Origin: Gracilibacillus caseinilyticus
GTDB taxonomy: Bacteria > Bacillota > Bacilli > Bacillales > Amphibacillaceae
Assembly: GCF_022919115.1 (NCBI RefSeq)
Contig: NZ_CP095072.1
Location: 868,001-932,000, forward strand
DNA length: 64,000 bases
Direction of reading: 5' to 3'
Both the position numbers and the translations under genes were made by a program. How positions within the stretch are numbered: the first letter of the stretch is position 1; each line of letters starts with the position of its first letter. This document shows positions 54,400 through 63,447 of this stretch, one piece after another. Under the pieces are notes generated by a model that saw only the letters and a list, made by a program, of their open reading frames with translations, did no database searches and was not told the DNA's origin.

Positions 54400-55662
54400 C
54401 TATTCTGCTTCTTCGATGTTTATAGTAGCCTGTTCAAATTGTAATTCAAATTGCACTGATTCTGGTACATCGTCCGGTGTCACCAACTCAATCGGCACTT
54501 CATGCTCACCCGAACCTAAACCTCCAACCTCTATAAGCAATTGAAGATCTTCTGGATTGATTTGCTCTAAGTCGGATGGATAGCCTCTCATAGTAATGTT
54601 CATTGCATTTGTATCCGGCTCAACAAAAGAAACAGTTTGTCCTGATTCTTCACTTTCTAACTGAATCGCGACGTCATTCACGTCTTGTTCTTCTATTTTT
54701 TCTATACTAACATTGACATTGACTGTCTCGCTCGCTGCTTTTCTTACTTCCGAAGGGAGAGCGAGTTCCACTTCGATACTGCCACTTTCTGTTATCTTAC
54801 TAAGGTCAATTGGTTTCGTCTTAATTTCTTCTAACCCTTCCAAATAGCTTTCTGCTGCAAAAATTTGTACCTGTTTATTTTCCAGCTCTGTTTGTTCTAA
54901 TTTGATGCCATCTGGCAGCTCATTTTCCGTTTCTAAGGTAATTGGAACACTCTTACTTGGATTGTTCATCTCAACCTCAACATCAACAGTCGGTGGGTCA
55001 ATTTTTACATTTAATTGATTGCCTTGATTATCATATACCTTTACAGGGACATTATCAATGGTTTGTGACTCATTAAAGCCTTCTACATCTACAAACGCCT
55101 TCACAATCGCGATCTTATCAATAATACTTTTAGAGCTTGTTACTAACACTTTGCCAGGATCTGTCGTAATATTTGCCACTTCATATCCTGCTTCTACTTT
55201 ATCCCGATTTACCGCATCCATGGTGACATTGAATTCTTTGCTTGCTCGTTCTTCAATCGTAACTTCCACTTCCTGCGGTTCAATGTACACATTTAAACGA
55301 TCCTGAATTCCTGAGTATTCAAGCTCTACTTGATGAGTGCCTGGCTCCAATCCTTCTAAATCGACATAGACATCAAAATTTCGTTGAAGTACCGTAGATG
55401 TAACAAGACTTACTGAGCCTGACAAAGAAACTTTCACGGTTTCAGGCACTCCGCTTACGACATATTTCTCCTGATCAATCTGTGTTTGTACAGGGACATC
55501 TTCCATCGTTTGTGTATCATTGGTTGTATCTCCAAAAGGTAATTCAAATCCATCGTCATTATCATACACATTCTGGTCAAAAGCAACAACAACAAAAAGC
55601 AAGACGGAAAGTACTAAGGCCACTACTCTTATAACCCAGGGCTTTTCCAACCAACTATTCAT
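54400..55662 (-). CDS. cdaR: CdaR (YbbR-domain) regulator of diadenylate cyclase
   Basis: 420 residues. One N-terminal membrane helix (WVIRVVALVLSVLLFVVVAF) anchors an extracellular chain of four YbbR repeats, each ending in a motif such as VNVYIEPQEVEVTIEE or VKIDPPTVDVEVEM. It binds and modulates CdaA. It overlaps cdaA by eight bases and starts after GGAGGGG. Confidence 0.94.
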   Translation of the reverse strand: MNSWLEKPWVIRVVALVLSVLLFVVVAFDQNVYDNDDGFELPFGDTTNDTQTMEDVPVQTQIDQEKYVVSGVPETVKVSLSGSVSLVTSTVLQRNFDVYVDLEGLEPGTHQVELEYSGIQDRLNVYIEPQEVEVTIEERASKEFNVTMDAVNRDKVEAGYEVANITTDPGKVLVTSSKSIIDKIAIVKAFVDVEGFNESQTIDNVPVKVYDNQGNQLNVKIDPPTVDVEVEMNNPSKSVPITLETENELPDGIKLEQTELENKQVQIFAAESYLEGLEEIKTKPIDLSKITESGSIEVELALPSEVRKAASETVNVNVSIEKIEEQDVNDVAIQLESEESGQTVSFVEPDTNAMNITMRGYPSDLEQINPEDLQLLIEVGGLGSGEHEVPIELVTPDDVPESVQFELQFEQATINIEEAE

Positions 55663-56476
55663 TTTTTTTACCCCTCCAATTCCATGCCTTCGTCGTTGAC
55701 GTCTTAAATTTAGTTACCAATTCATTTTCTAGTAGCTCTGACAGCTTCTCCGCCGTAATGTTCCGATGTAACTCTCCGTTTTTCGTACAGGAAATACTAC
55801 CTGTCTCCTCCGAAACAATAATGGTTACAGCATCGGTTACTTCACTAATTCCTAGTGCTGCCCGGTGCCTCGTTCCTAATTCTTTTGAAATAAAAGGACT
55901 TTCAGACAAAGGCAAATAACAGGCAGCTGCCACAATTCTATCTCGATTAATGATTACTGCACCATCATGCAGTGGTGTATTTGGAATAAAAATGTTGGTT
56001 AACATTTGATTCGTTAAATGGCCGTTAATCGGAATACCTGTTGATACATAATCACCCATAGCCGTTTCTCTTTCTATTGTAATTAACGCACCAATTCGAC
56101 GTTTTCCCATATACTTGCAAGATTCGACTATTGCCTCAATCGAGTGATTTAACTCCTCTTCCTCCGAAGTGGTGTTACGAGAGAAGAAACTTCCTCGACC
56201 GAGTTGCTCTAACGCTCTTCTCAGCTCCGGCTGGAATAAAATTATAATTCCAAGAGGCCCCCACATAATGACCTGCCAGATGATGATCCTCACTGTAGTA
56301 AGATCAAGCAGCACACTGGCTAAATAAAGCCCGATCACAACAAAAATACCCTTGAGTAATTGGATGGCCTTTGTACCGCGAATCAGCATTAATAATTTAT
56401 ATAAAACATACCAAACAATGGAAATATCTAAAATAACTTTAACTATATCTAATAAATTCCAGTCACCATTAAACAT
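55655..56476 (-). CDS. cdaA: Diadenylate cyclase CdaA
   Basis: 273 residues. Three N-terminal membrane helices, then the DisA_N (DAC) domain with active-site motifs DGAVII and GTRHRAALGISE. It joins two ATP into c-di-AMP, which controls potassium and osmolyte balance. First gene of the cdaA-cdaR-glmM unit. The ATG follows GAGG at nine bases. Confidence 0.96.
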   Translation of the reverse strand: MFNGDWNLLDIVKVILDISIVWYVLYKLLMLIRGTKAIQLLKGIFVVIGLYLASVLLDLTTVRIIIWQVIMWGPLGIIILFQPELRRALEQLGRGSFFSRNTTSEEEELNHSIEAIVESCKYMGKRRIGALITIERETAMGDYVSTGIPINGHLTNQMLTNIFIPNTPLHDGAVIINRDRIVAAACYLPLSESPFISKELGTRHRAALGISEVTDAVTIIVSEETGSISCTKNGELHRNITAEKLSELLENELVTKFKTSTTKAWNWRGKKNE

Positions 56477-56586
56477 GCAAACACAACCTCATGTCCATTT
56501 AATCCTCTTCCTATCTGATATTGTAATTATTTTATATTATAGCATATATTGCATATTATCTTGAAATATATACACAATCATTCTAT

Positions 56587-56626
56587 ATGCCAAGTTTAAC
56601 ATAAACATGTTAGAAAAACTTGGCAT
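56587..56626. other. Hairpin in the cdaA-rsiW gap
   Basis: ATGCCAAGTTT and AAACTTGGCAT form a perfect eleven-base stem. On either strand A/T-rich bases follow, so it could be a terminator or an upstream element of the cdaA leader. Confidence 0.5.
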
Positions 56627-56687
56627 AAACCAAACAGATTTCTTATTTTCCCAATATTAAATTAGATCACTTAGTTTACACGTGTTG

Positions 56688-56745
56688 TATTGACATTTTT
56701 TAAATGCTTTGCAAAGCCCTGGAAATAGGATCCGCTGCCTCAGCC
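56688..56745. repeat. Palindromic MITE-like element, fragment G
   Basis: TTGACATTTTTTAAATGCTT, then TGCAAAGCCCTGGAAATAGG matches the left arm of copy B (27262-27300) with several changes. The rest of the element is missing. Confidence 0.5.
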
Positions 56746-56793
56746 TCCTTAGAAAGCAAGGGTGCCCGTTAGAACGGGGAATGCACAAAAAAA

Positions 56794-56822
56794 CAGTGAT
56801 ACTATTTAAACAAGTATCACTG
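56794..56822 (-). terminator. Terminator of sigW-rsiW
   Basis: CAGTGATACT and AGTATCACTG pair perfectly; the minus strand continues GTTTTTTTGTG. Ten bases past the rsiW stop. Confidence 0.88.
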
Positions 56823-56831
56823 CCTTCTGTT

Positions 56832-57440
56832 TTAATCAAAGCTAAAAACACTTTGGAATAAACCTTTCAGCTTATACCACATCCAGCCAAATAGTTGATC
56901 TATTTCCTTTATTTCTCCTGTTACTTTACCTGCAGATGCAGACAAATTGTCTCCATTAATGATCGTGACGTCGCCCTGGACCTCACCCTCTATTTTAATA
57001 TTGCCATTTTTGATTTCCAAATCTTCTTCAATAACTACATCTTCCGGTACAATAACCGTATCGTTCTCCACTAACAGGTTTTGTCCTTTTGGATAGCTTA
57101 ATTGGTGGTCCTGTCCCCATGCGGAAACCATACCACTCATCATAAAAACGAAGAAAATGGCAGCGGCTGTAAACATTGGATGAATTTTCATCCAACGCTT
57201 TACTGACATTCTTTTCTTCTCTTTTGGCAATTGATCCATCACATTTTTCGAAAAATCTTCAGATGGTTTTAATTCTATATTAGCTGTGACTAATGCAACA
57301 GTCCTTTTTAATTCTTGAAAATGATGCTGACATGCTTCACATGACTTTAAATGAGCACGTAATTGTTGCTCTTCACTCTCTGCGATATCACCATCTAAAT
57401 ACTGATGCATTAATTCCACAATTTCTTTATTACATTTCAT
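56832..57440 (-). CDS. rsiW: Anti-sigma-W factor RsiW
   Basis: 202 residues. The N-terminal zinc anti-sigma domain has H-x3-C pattern LRAHLKSCEACQHHF. One membrane helix is at about 93-112 (MFTAAAIFFVFMMSGMVSAW) and the outer part is a bactofilin-like sheet (VIEEDLEIKNGNIKIEGEVQ). It holds SigW until cut by PrsW and RasP under envelope stress. ATG 57440 after GGGGTGTGAG; the GTG at 57449 overlaps it. Cotranscribed 14 bases after sigW. Confidence 0.93.
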   Translation of the reverse strand: MKCNKEIVELMHQYLDGDIAESEEQQLRAHLKSCEACQHHFQELKRTVALVTANIELKPSEDFSKNVMDQLPKEKKRMSVKRWMKIHPMFTAAAIFFVFMMSGMVSAWGQDHQLSYPKGQNLLVENDTVIVPEDVVIEEDLEIKNGNIKIEGEVQGDVTIINGDNLSASAGKVTGEIKEIDQLFGWMWYKLKGLFQSVFSFD

Positions 57441-57454
57441 TTCACTCACACCCC

Positions 57455-58021
57455 TTAAACATGACGAAGCCTTTTTCTAAGAGCTTCTCTTCCTCTGTGG
57501 ATTCTCGTCTTGACTGTTCCCACTGGTATTTCCAAAATCTCACTAATTTCTTTAAGAGACAGCTCATCAATAAAACGTAAAGCAATAATACTCCGGTATT
57601 TAGCAGGGAGTTGCATGATTTCATTTTGAATATAACTCTGCATCTCCAGACTTTCCACTTCTTGATCTGGCAATGCTTCTTCTGCTGGCAATTGCGCATA
57701 CATATTCAATCCGTCCGTACCTTTAATCTCTGCATCCAGGTAAAAATCCGGCTTCTTCTTTCGAATTCGGTCAATCGTTAGATTAGTCGCAATCCGGTAA
57801 AGCCATGTGGAGAATTTACGATTTTCGTCATAGGACTGAATATTCAAGTATGCACGAATAAATGCTTCTTGTGCGATATCTTCTGCTTCGTGTTTATTCC
57901 CAATCATCCGGAAACAAATAGCATATACTTTATTCTGGTAAAAGGCTACAATGTCCTCAAAGGCAGATTGGTCACCCTTTTTTACTAATTTTATATTTTG
58001 CTTTATTTTTTCCTCAATCAT
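57455..58021 (-). CDS. sigW: ECF sigma factor SigW
   Basis: 188 residues. Region 2 (QNKVYAICFRMIGNKHEAED, IAQEAFIRAYLNIQSYDENR, KFSTWLYRIATNLTIDRIRK) and region 4 (LPAKYRSIIALRFIDELSLK, EISEILEIPVGTVKTRIHRG) are complete. SigW directs genes against wall antibiotics and membrane-active agents. A SigW-type promoter lies upstream, showing autoregulation. Confidence 0.95.
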   Translation of the reverse strand: MIEEKIKQNIKLVKKGDQSAFEDIVAFYQNKVYAICFRMIGNKHEAEDIAQEAFIRAYLNIQSYDENRKFSTWLYRIATNLTIDRIRKKKPDFYLDAEIKGTDGLNMYAQLPAEEALPDQEVESLEMQSYIQNEIMQLPAKYRSIIALRFIDELSLKEISEILEIPVGTVKTRIHRGREALRKRLRHV

Positions 58022-58056
58022 TTATATACCTCCGCTACATTTGCGGTTATTATAAT

Positions 58057-58083
58057 TACGTATTCTTTGTATCATTGGTTTCA
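58057..58083 (-). promoter_or_regulatory. SigW-type autoregulatory promoter
   Basis: On the minus strand TGAAAC is followed after 17 bases by CGTA, matching the ECF SigW consensus. The transcript would begin about 30 bases before the sigW ribosome site GGAGG. The rest of 58084-58458 has no gene. Confidence 0.8.
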
Positions 58084-58458
58084 ATAATTTCGATTTTTCT
58101 CAAAAAATTCACATACTAAATGGCAGAGAAGGTGGTATGTCATCTGCGCCAAATATATTATACCAAGAATATGTATATTTTTGTTTATATAATACTAATT
58201 TTGTATGAAATATGTAATTTATTTAAAAAGAAGCGGATTAGAGCTTTGTTACATGTAGTTGAGGAATAGCAATAAGTCGGCAATATAATAAATGAAGTTG
58301 CATTGGTTTTTGAAGCTTTTGAAATAGGTGGTCGACATAAAAACTGAACTATCATTCGAATCTAAATAAAACATTCGAAGTAGCTCAGCTTTTATCTTTC
58401 AATAGAAAATTATAAATCTTATTTTTTATTGCGTGCTGTTTTACGCGAAGAGACTATG

Positions 58459-59889
58459 TCACATCGGAACAGCAAATTGATTGTTCGTCTTAGTCGGTTG
58501 GGCCGGTTTTACATGGCTCGGAATACCTGAAATATACTGTTTTCTACCGGCATTTTCTACAAATTCTTGTTTGGCCTTAGCCAGCAATTCCTCATCATTC
58601 AACAGATCAAACACGGTAAGTGCCATCGTTTTGGCTGCAAGATGCATTCCTTTAAATCCGATGGAAGATCCAAATGCAGCTGTCGCTTGCCATGAATGAA
58701 CCTGAACACCGACAGGCGCACATGTTGTCATGACCTGACCGACAGGAGTGATCCAACTTACATCGCCAACATCTGTTGATCCTCCCATCGTCTTAGCATG
58801 CATACTTTTTAAATTCGCGTATCCAGTTGGCAGCATTTCTGAAAAAGCATCTCCAAACATTGACTTAGACATTTCTACAATCTTAGGATCTACTGTTTCT
58901 ACCAATTCACGTGCAAACTGCTGCTCATCTGACGTAAATACTAATTCTTCTATTGACGACATGTTATCAAACATTGCATCATTTAATACTTCATTCGGTA
59001 ACGTTTCATAAGCATATGCTTCAATCTCTGATTCGACAGTTGTTTCTGTCATTAAGGAAGCACCTTCTGCTATTTTTTTCACTCTTTCCAGCATATCCGC
59101 GACTTGTTCTTTCGTGGCAGCTCTCAGGTAATACCAGACACTTGCTTCATCTGGAACGACATTTGGCGCTAATCCACCATTAGTAATAACATAATGGATT
59201 CTGCTTCCATCCAACACATGCTCTCTTAAATAATTAGCACCAACGTTCATCAGCTCCACCGCATCCAGAGCACTTCTTCCCGCATGTGGGGCACCCGCTG
59301 CATGTGCAGTAATCCCTTTAAAGTGAAATTTAATCGATACCATCGATTGTGTACTGACACTCATTGTCATATTGGAAGCACCAGGGTGCCATGAAAAAGC
59401 ACAATCTAAGTCATCAAAAACACCATCTCTTGCCATGAATGTTTTCCCTGACAACACTTCTTCTGCAGGGCAGCCGTAATACCTGATTGTCCCATTTAAT
59501 CCTTCTGATTCCATCACATTTTTCAACGCAATCACCGCTTCTACACCGGCAGTCCCTAGTAAATTATGACCACAGCCATGACCAGGTCCACCTCGTTCCA
59601 CTTCATCATGTGTTGTACTAACAGTTTGAGATAATCCAGGTAACGCGTCAAACTCTCCCAAAATACCTATGATAGGCTTACCTGCACCGTATTCCGCTAC
59701 AAAAGCAGTAGCAGCATCGCCGACTGATTTCTGAATCGTAAAGCCCTCTTCAGCTAAGACAGAGCTTTGTAATTCTGAAGCAAACACCTCTTCATAGGCA
59801 ATTTGCGGATGATCCCAAATATCCTTTGCCATATCAGTAAACCTAGACTGATTTTTTTCTAGCCAATTCATAATTGTTTTTTTACTCAT
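58459..59889 (-). CDS. M20-family amidohydrolase (AbgB-like)
   Basis: 476 residues. Metal ligands appear in GPGHGCGHNLLGT, PAEEVLSGK and SWHPGASNM, and the dimerisation lid follows (FKGITAHAAGAPHAGRSALD). It resembles p-aminobenzoyl-glutamate hydrolase subunit B and related aminoacyl hydrolases. ATG 59889 follows AAGGAG. It follows two membrane genes with gaps of 12 and 19 bases, so it forms an uptake-and-cleave operon for an N-acyl amino acid; the exact substrate is inferred only by family. Confidence 0.9.
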   Translation of the reverse strand: MSKKTIMNWLEKNQSRFTDMAKDIWDHPQIAYEEVFASELQSSVLAEEGFTIQKSVGDAATAFVAEYGAGKPIIGILGEFDALPGLSQTVSTTHDEVERGGPGHGCGHNLLGTAGVEAVIALKNVMESEGLNGTIRYYGCPAEEVLSGKTFMARDGVFDDLDCAFSWHPGASNMTMSVSTQSMVSIKFHFKGITAHAAGAPHAGRSALDAVELMNVGANYLREHVLDGSRIHYVITNGGLAPNVVPDEASVWYYLRAATKEQVADMLERVKKIAEGASLMTETTVESEIEAYAYETLPNEVLNDAMFDNMSSIEELVFTSDEQQFARELVETVDPKIVEMSKSMFGDAFSEMLPTGYANLKSMHAKTMGGSTDVGDVSWITPVGQVMTTCAPVGVQVHSWQATAAFGSSIGFKGMHLAAKTMALTVFDLLNDEELLAKAKQEFVENAGRKQYISGIPSHVKPAQPTKTNNQFAVPM

Positions 59890-59901
59890 TATACCCACTC
59901 C

Positions 59902-60624
59902 TTAGTGATTTGTTTTAGCTTTTTTCATTTTTTCCATATTAATACATATGGTAATGGTTAACGGAATTGCTAAAAATGCCTTCAAGAGATACGTAATCGG
60001 AGCAATGTTAACTATTAACCCGACAATAACCGCAACTACTGCATAACTCGGTTTTTTTAAAGCAAATTGGGCAAATATCCCCCCAAAAATAGCTGGCACA
60101 ATATAGGCAAATACACTTTCTACCGACTCAGGCAGTATCGAAACGATAACAGATCCACCTAACACAGTAGGGATCAGAATCGCTATGTTAACTAATGATG
60201 CTGCTGCGATACCAAGAGTCGCTGCTACTTCTCCTTTTTTCGTTCCTGGCTCCGCGTTTACTGCGTTTTGAGCTGCTGCGGAGGAAGGTAAGCACATATT
60301 GGAAATATTACCAGTCAGAAAACTAATGTATGTTCCAGAAATACCTAACGCCGGATAATACGTAATCGGTTCAAATACCCACGCAAACCCAACTAATGCA
60401 ATATAGGCAGAACAACCAGCAATGACTGTACTCCAACCGGGATGATAACCAAGCCCAAAGGAAAGATATAATGGTAGTCCAACAGATAGTAAGATAGCTG
60501 ACCAAATCGTTAATCGACCCCAAAAGTGAGATTTACCATGAAATTGGTCCATTGTAAGGTCAGATGGTGAGGCAGCTTCGAGTTCCAGACTGTGCTGTTT
60601 AACGGTTTCCTGATTGATTTCCAT
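59902..60624 (-). CDS. Membrane protein, second part of a putative permease
   Basis: 240 residues. A soluble N-terminal stretch of about 30 residues leads to six or so helices. The conserved-looking loop GNISNMCLPSSAAAQNAV, then EPGTKKGEVAATLGIAAA sits mid-protein. No clear family name known to me; it always seems to be paired with DUF5058 proteins. It follows that gene by 19 bases and starts after AAAAAGGAG. Confidence 0.7.
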   Translation of the reverse strand: MEINQETVKQHSLELEAASPSDLTMDQFHGKSHFWGRLTIWSAILLSVGLPLYLSFGLGYHPGWSTVIAGCSAYIALVGFAWVFEPITYYPALGISGTYISFLTGNISNMCLPSSAAAQNAVNAEPGTKKGEVAATLGIAAASLVNIAILIPTVLGGSVIVSILPESVESVFAYIVPAIFGGIFAQFALKKPSYAVVAVIVGLIVNIAPITYLLKAFLAIPLTITICINMEKMKKAKTNH

Positions 60625-60643
60625 TGTTTTTCAGCTCCTTTTT

Positions 60644-61339
60644 TTATATAAGAAAGTAACAAACACTTAGAGAAACAATAATAGAAAAACCTAATGACCA
60701 TTCCTTCAACCAATTTAGTTGTAGCTTATTTGCTAGCAATGACAGGATTACCATTGAAACTGCTGATGCAAATACAACGGCTGTATTCGTCATCCCTTTT
60801 ATCATTTCTCCACCGACAAAATAACCAAAAGCTCCAAGCATTGCTGCACTTGAGAAAATAATCATCGTACCTGGATTTTTCACCTTCATAGCAACTTTCT
60901 TATGAACCTTACCAAAGGACTTGGTAAATAACGCAGTGACAAGCAGCCATCCCATACCACCAAGACATAATGCCCAGGCAACAGTAGTGAAAGCCATTTC
61001 TGAGAATTCACTGGATCCAAGCTCTACCCCAAAAGACTGGGCAGCTATACTTGCTCCCATTGATTCCATCGGAGCAGATCCAATAATACCAATTCTCATG
61101 AGCGTAAGCGGGGAACCAAGAATGGATATTAAGGATACGACGACTATCATTATCCCTAATGATGGGCCCAGAGCAGTAATCGCTCCTGTTTTCAGTGCAC
61201 TTTTAGCTTCTGTTAATGTCATTTCAGCACTGGAAGCCGTTCTCATAGCAATTCTGATAAAAATGATACCTTGGAAAATAACCACACCTGCAATAGCTAA
61301 TGCAAACAACCAAACCCCAATATCATTTAAGACTTCCAT
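60644..61339 (-). CDS. DUF5058-family membrane protein
   Basis: 231 residues, with six helices. The loop TEAKSALKTGAITALGPSLG and the following MIVVVSLISILGSPLTLMRI are typical of DUF5058. ATG 61339 follows GAGGAG. First gene of the three-gene operon with the second membrane protein and the M20 hydrolase; together they may form a transporter for the hydrolase substrate. Confidence 0.75.
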   Translation of the reverse strand: MEVLNDIGVWLFALAIAGVVIFQGIIFIRIAMRTASSAEMTLTEAKSALKTGAITALGPSLGIMIVVVSLISILGSPLTLMRIGIIGSAPMESMGASIAAQSFGVELGSSEFSEMAFTTVAWALCLGGMGWLLVTALFTKSFGKVHKKVAMKVKNPGTMIIFSSAAMLGAFGYFVGGEMIKGMTNTAVVFASAVSMVILSLLANKLQLNWLKEWSLGFSIIVSLSVCYFLI

Positions 61340-61803
61340 AGCTTTCACTCCTCTATTTTTTAATAGACTTATCTGATCTATAGTTAAAACTTACTCTTGA
61401 AGCTCTTTACGAAATATCGAAACACAGGATTACATACGAACAACGCAGTGCTTGTCAATGTGGTGAAAATGGGATATGAGCTGGATCATAACAGAATGTT
61501 TTAGAGGACAAGATAGTTATTGGGTTAAAATGTTAGACAATTTGTAAATTACATCGCTTTGTTATGGTGAAGTATAGTGAATGCTAGAAGAATAATTCTA
61601 TACTTCTGTCAGAAAAAGTATCACACTATTTTATTTTCCAGCTTAGAATTTAACTGTATTAAGACTGCTGCGACAGAGATGAAGTAATATTGCTTTAAAA
61701 AGTCATCATTTTAAAAGTATGTCATAAAATATAACAACAGTACTGACTCCAATGGATACATCACCTATTATTAAAGTCAAATTTAAATATTTTACGGATG
61801 ATC

Positions 61804-61980
61804 ATTATGGGAGAGCGCATTTAATTGCCGCCGAAGGAGCAAGTTCATAAAAAACCTTATGAATTAATCTCTCAGGTAAAAGAACCATAATAGGACGAAG
61901 CTCTGGAGAGTGCGTTTAACGCCACCAAAGGGGAAGCTTCCATGTAATATGGAACCAAACTCTCAGGTAAACGGACAGAG
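61804..61980 (+). ncRNA. Tandem glycine riboswitch
   Basis: Two aptamers in a row. Aptamer 1 (61804-61890) has GGGAGAG, GCCGCCGAAGGAGCAA and CTCTCAGGTAAAAG, closed by ATTATGG with CCATAAT. Aptamer 2 (about 61900-61980) has CTGGAGAG, CGCCACCAAAGGGG and CTCTCAGGTAAACGGACAGAG-like sequence. Its last bases also form the left arm of a terminator. Glycine binding would free transcription. The 454 bases before it (61350-61803) show no gene. Confidence 0.95.
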
Positions 61981-62020
61981 AAGGGTTAACAGTCTAACGA
62001 CTGCCCTTCTCTGTTTTTTG
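61975..62020 (+). terminator. Riboswitch-controlled terminator
   Basis: ACAGAGAAGGG pairs with CCCTTCTCTGT and is followed by TTTTTT. The left arm overlaps the P1 stem of aptamer 2, giving mutually exclusive structures, as in other glycine ON-switches. Confidence 0.88.
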
Positions 62021-62072
62021 CGTTCAAATGGAATGGTTCTATTATCACTGATTTAGAAAGGAGGTAATCTAA

Positions 62073-62567
62073 ATGGAATTTAACAGTTGCTTCGATATTA
62101 TTGGCCCCATAATGGTAGGTCCATCAAGCTCGCATACTGCAGGTGTAGTATCAATTGGGAAATTTATTTATGACCTTTTTGAAGAGCACCCGGACGAAGC
62201 TCATATATTATTTTGTGATTCATTTGCTGAAACCTATCAAGGACATGGAACAGACAAAGCAGTAATTGGTGGATTGATGGGGATGGGAACAGACGATTCC
62301 AGAATAAAAAACGCCTTCGAGAATGCCTATAAAGCTGGAATGAAAGTCATCATTAATGTGACGAAGAAATGTGACTATTATGATCACCCTAACACCGTTA
62401 TCATCTCAGCCAAGTATAATTATCAATTCGTGAAAGTTGGAGGTGTTTCCTTAGGAGGAGGCGTTTCGAAAATTTTTATGATCAATGAGAAGATGGTTGA
62501 TATTCCAGTTAGTGGTGACAACAATCCTTTAAAGAGAAAGGACCTAATCATGTATGATCGAAATTAA
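62073..62567 (+). CDS. sdaAB: L-serine dehydratase, beta subunit, without ACT domain
   Basis: 164 residues. The fold starts FDIIGPIMVGPSSSHTAG, with ETYQGHGTDKAVIGGL and GGVSLGGGVSKI following. B. subtilis SdaAB has about 220 residues with a C-terminal ACT domain; here the protein ends soon after the SGDNNP region, so the ACT domain is absent. Together with SdaAA it converts serine to pyruvate and ammonia. ATG after AAAGGAGG. Under the glycine riboswitch. Confidence 0.92.
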   Translation: MEFNSCFDIIGPIMVGPSSSHTAGVVSIGKFIYDLFEEHPDEAHILFCDSFAETYQGHGTDKAVIGGLMGMGTDDSRIKNAFENAYKAGMKVIINVTKKCDYYDHPNTVIISAKYNYQFVKVGGVSLGGGVSKIFMINEKMVDIPVSGDNNPLKRKDLIMYDRN

Positions 62568-63447
62568 TTCCATGCACGAGCTGCTACAAGCTTGCCGTAG
62601 AGAAAAATCAACGATTGGAGAAATTATGCTCCAGATGGAAGGAAATAAGTCTGGAAAAGAAACAAGTACCATCTTTGACATGATGAAAGAAAGATTATGG
62701 ACGATGAAACAGTCCGTTGAGAAAGGAACGAAGGATGATTCCATTGCACCTAGCGGAATATCTGGTGGAGACTCAGTTAAAATGGTGGATTATATTAACC
62801 GTGGCGAAGCTCTTTCGGGTCATTTGATTGGTGATGCGATGAGTTATTCACTAGCAGTTTCTGAAAGCAATGCAAGAATGGATGTCATCGTCGCTACTCC
62901 TACAGCAGGCGCTGCAGGTATTCTGCCAGGCATTTTGTTTTCTATCCATAAAAATAACAATATTCCACTTAACAATTTAGTAATGGGGTTATTTACAGCA
63001 AGTATGCTCGGGTATGTAATTGCCAATCGCTCCTTTATTTCTGGTGCTGCTGGCGGTTGCCAAGCAGAAGTTGGATCTGCTACAGCTATGGCAGCTGGTA
63101 CAATTGTTGAACTAAATGGCGGAACTCCAGAACAAGCCGTTCATGCAACTGCCATTGCGATGAAGTCATTGCTTGGATTAGTTTGTGACCCAGTAGCGGG
63201 ACTTGTAGAAGTTCCTTGTATTAAACGAAACGTGATTGGAACATCCATCGCCTTTTCGGCTGCCGACATAGCATTAGCTGGGATTGAAAGTCGTATCCCT
63301 TGTGATGAAGTGATTGAAACAATGTATAATATTGGCAAAGAAATGCCAGGAAACCTAAAAGAAACTGCTTTAGGTGGATTAGCGATGACCAAGACCGGGC
63401 AAGAAGTAAAACAAAAATTATTTCGGAGGTGGTGTCATAATGAGTAA
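62554..63447 (+). CDS. sdaAA: L-serine dehydratase, alpha (iron-sulfur) subunit
   Basis: 297 residues. It binds a 4Fe-4S cluster through cysteines in SGAAGGCQAEVGSAT, GLVCDPVAGLVEVPCIKRN. Signature segments ATPTAGAAGILPGIL and APSGISGGDSVKM are intact. It overlaps the beta-subunit gene by 14 bases and gcvT by 8, so all three are translated together. Confidence 0.95.
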   Translation: MIEINSMHELLQACRREKSTIGEIMLQMEGNKSGKETSTIFDMMKERLWTMKQSVEKGTKDDSIAPSGISGGDSVKMVDYINRGEALSGHLIGDAMSYSLAVSESNARMDVIVATPTAGAAGILPGILFSIHKNNNIPLNNLVMGLFTASMLGYVIANRSFISGAAGGCQAEVGSATAMAAGTIVELNGGTPEQAVHATAIAMKSLLGLVCDPVAGLVEVPCIKRNVIGTSIAFSAADIALAGIESRIPCDEVIETMYNIGKEMPGNLKETALGGLAMTKTGQEVKQKLFRRWCHNE

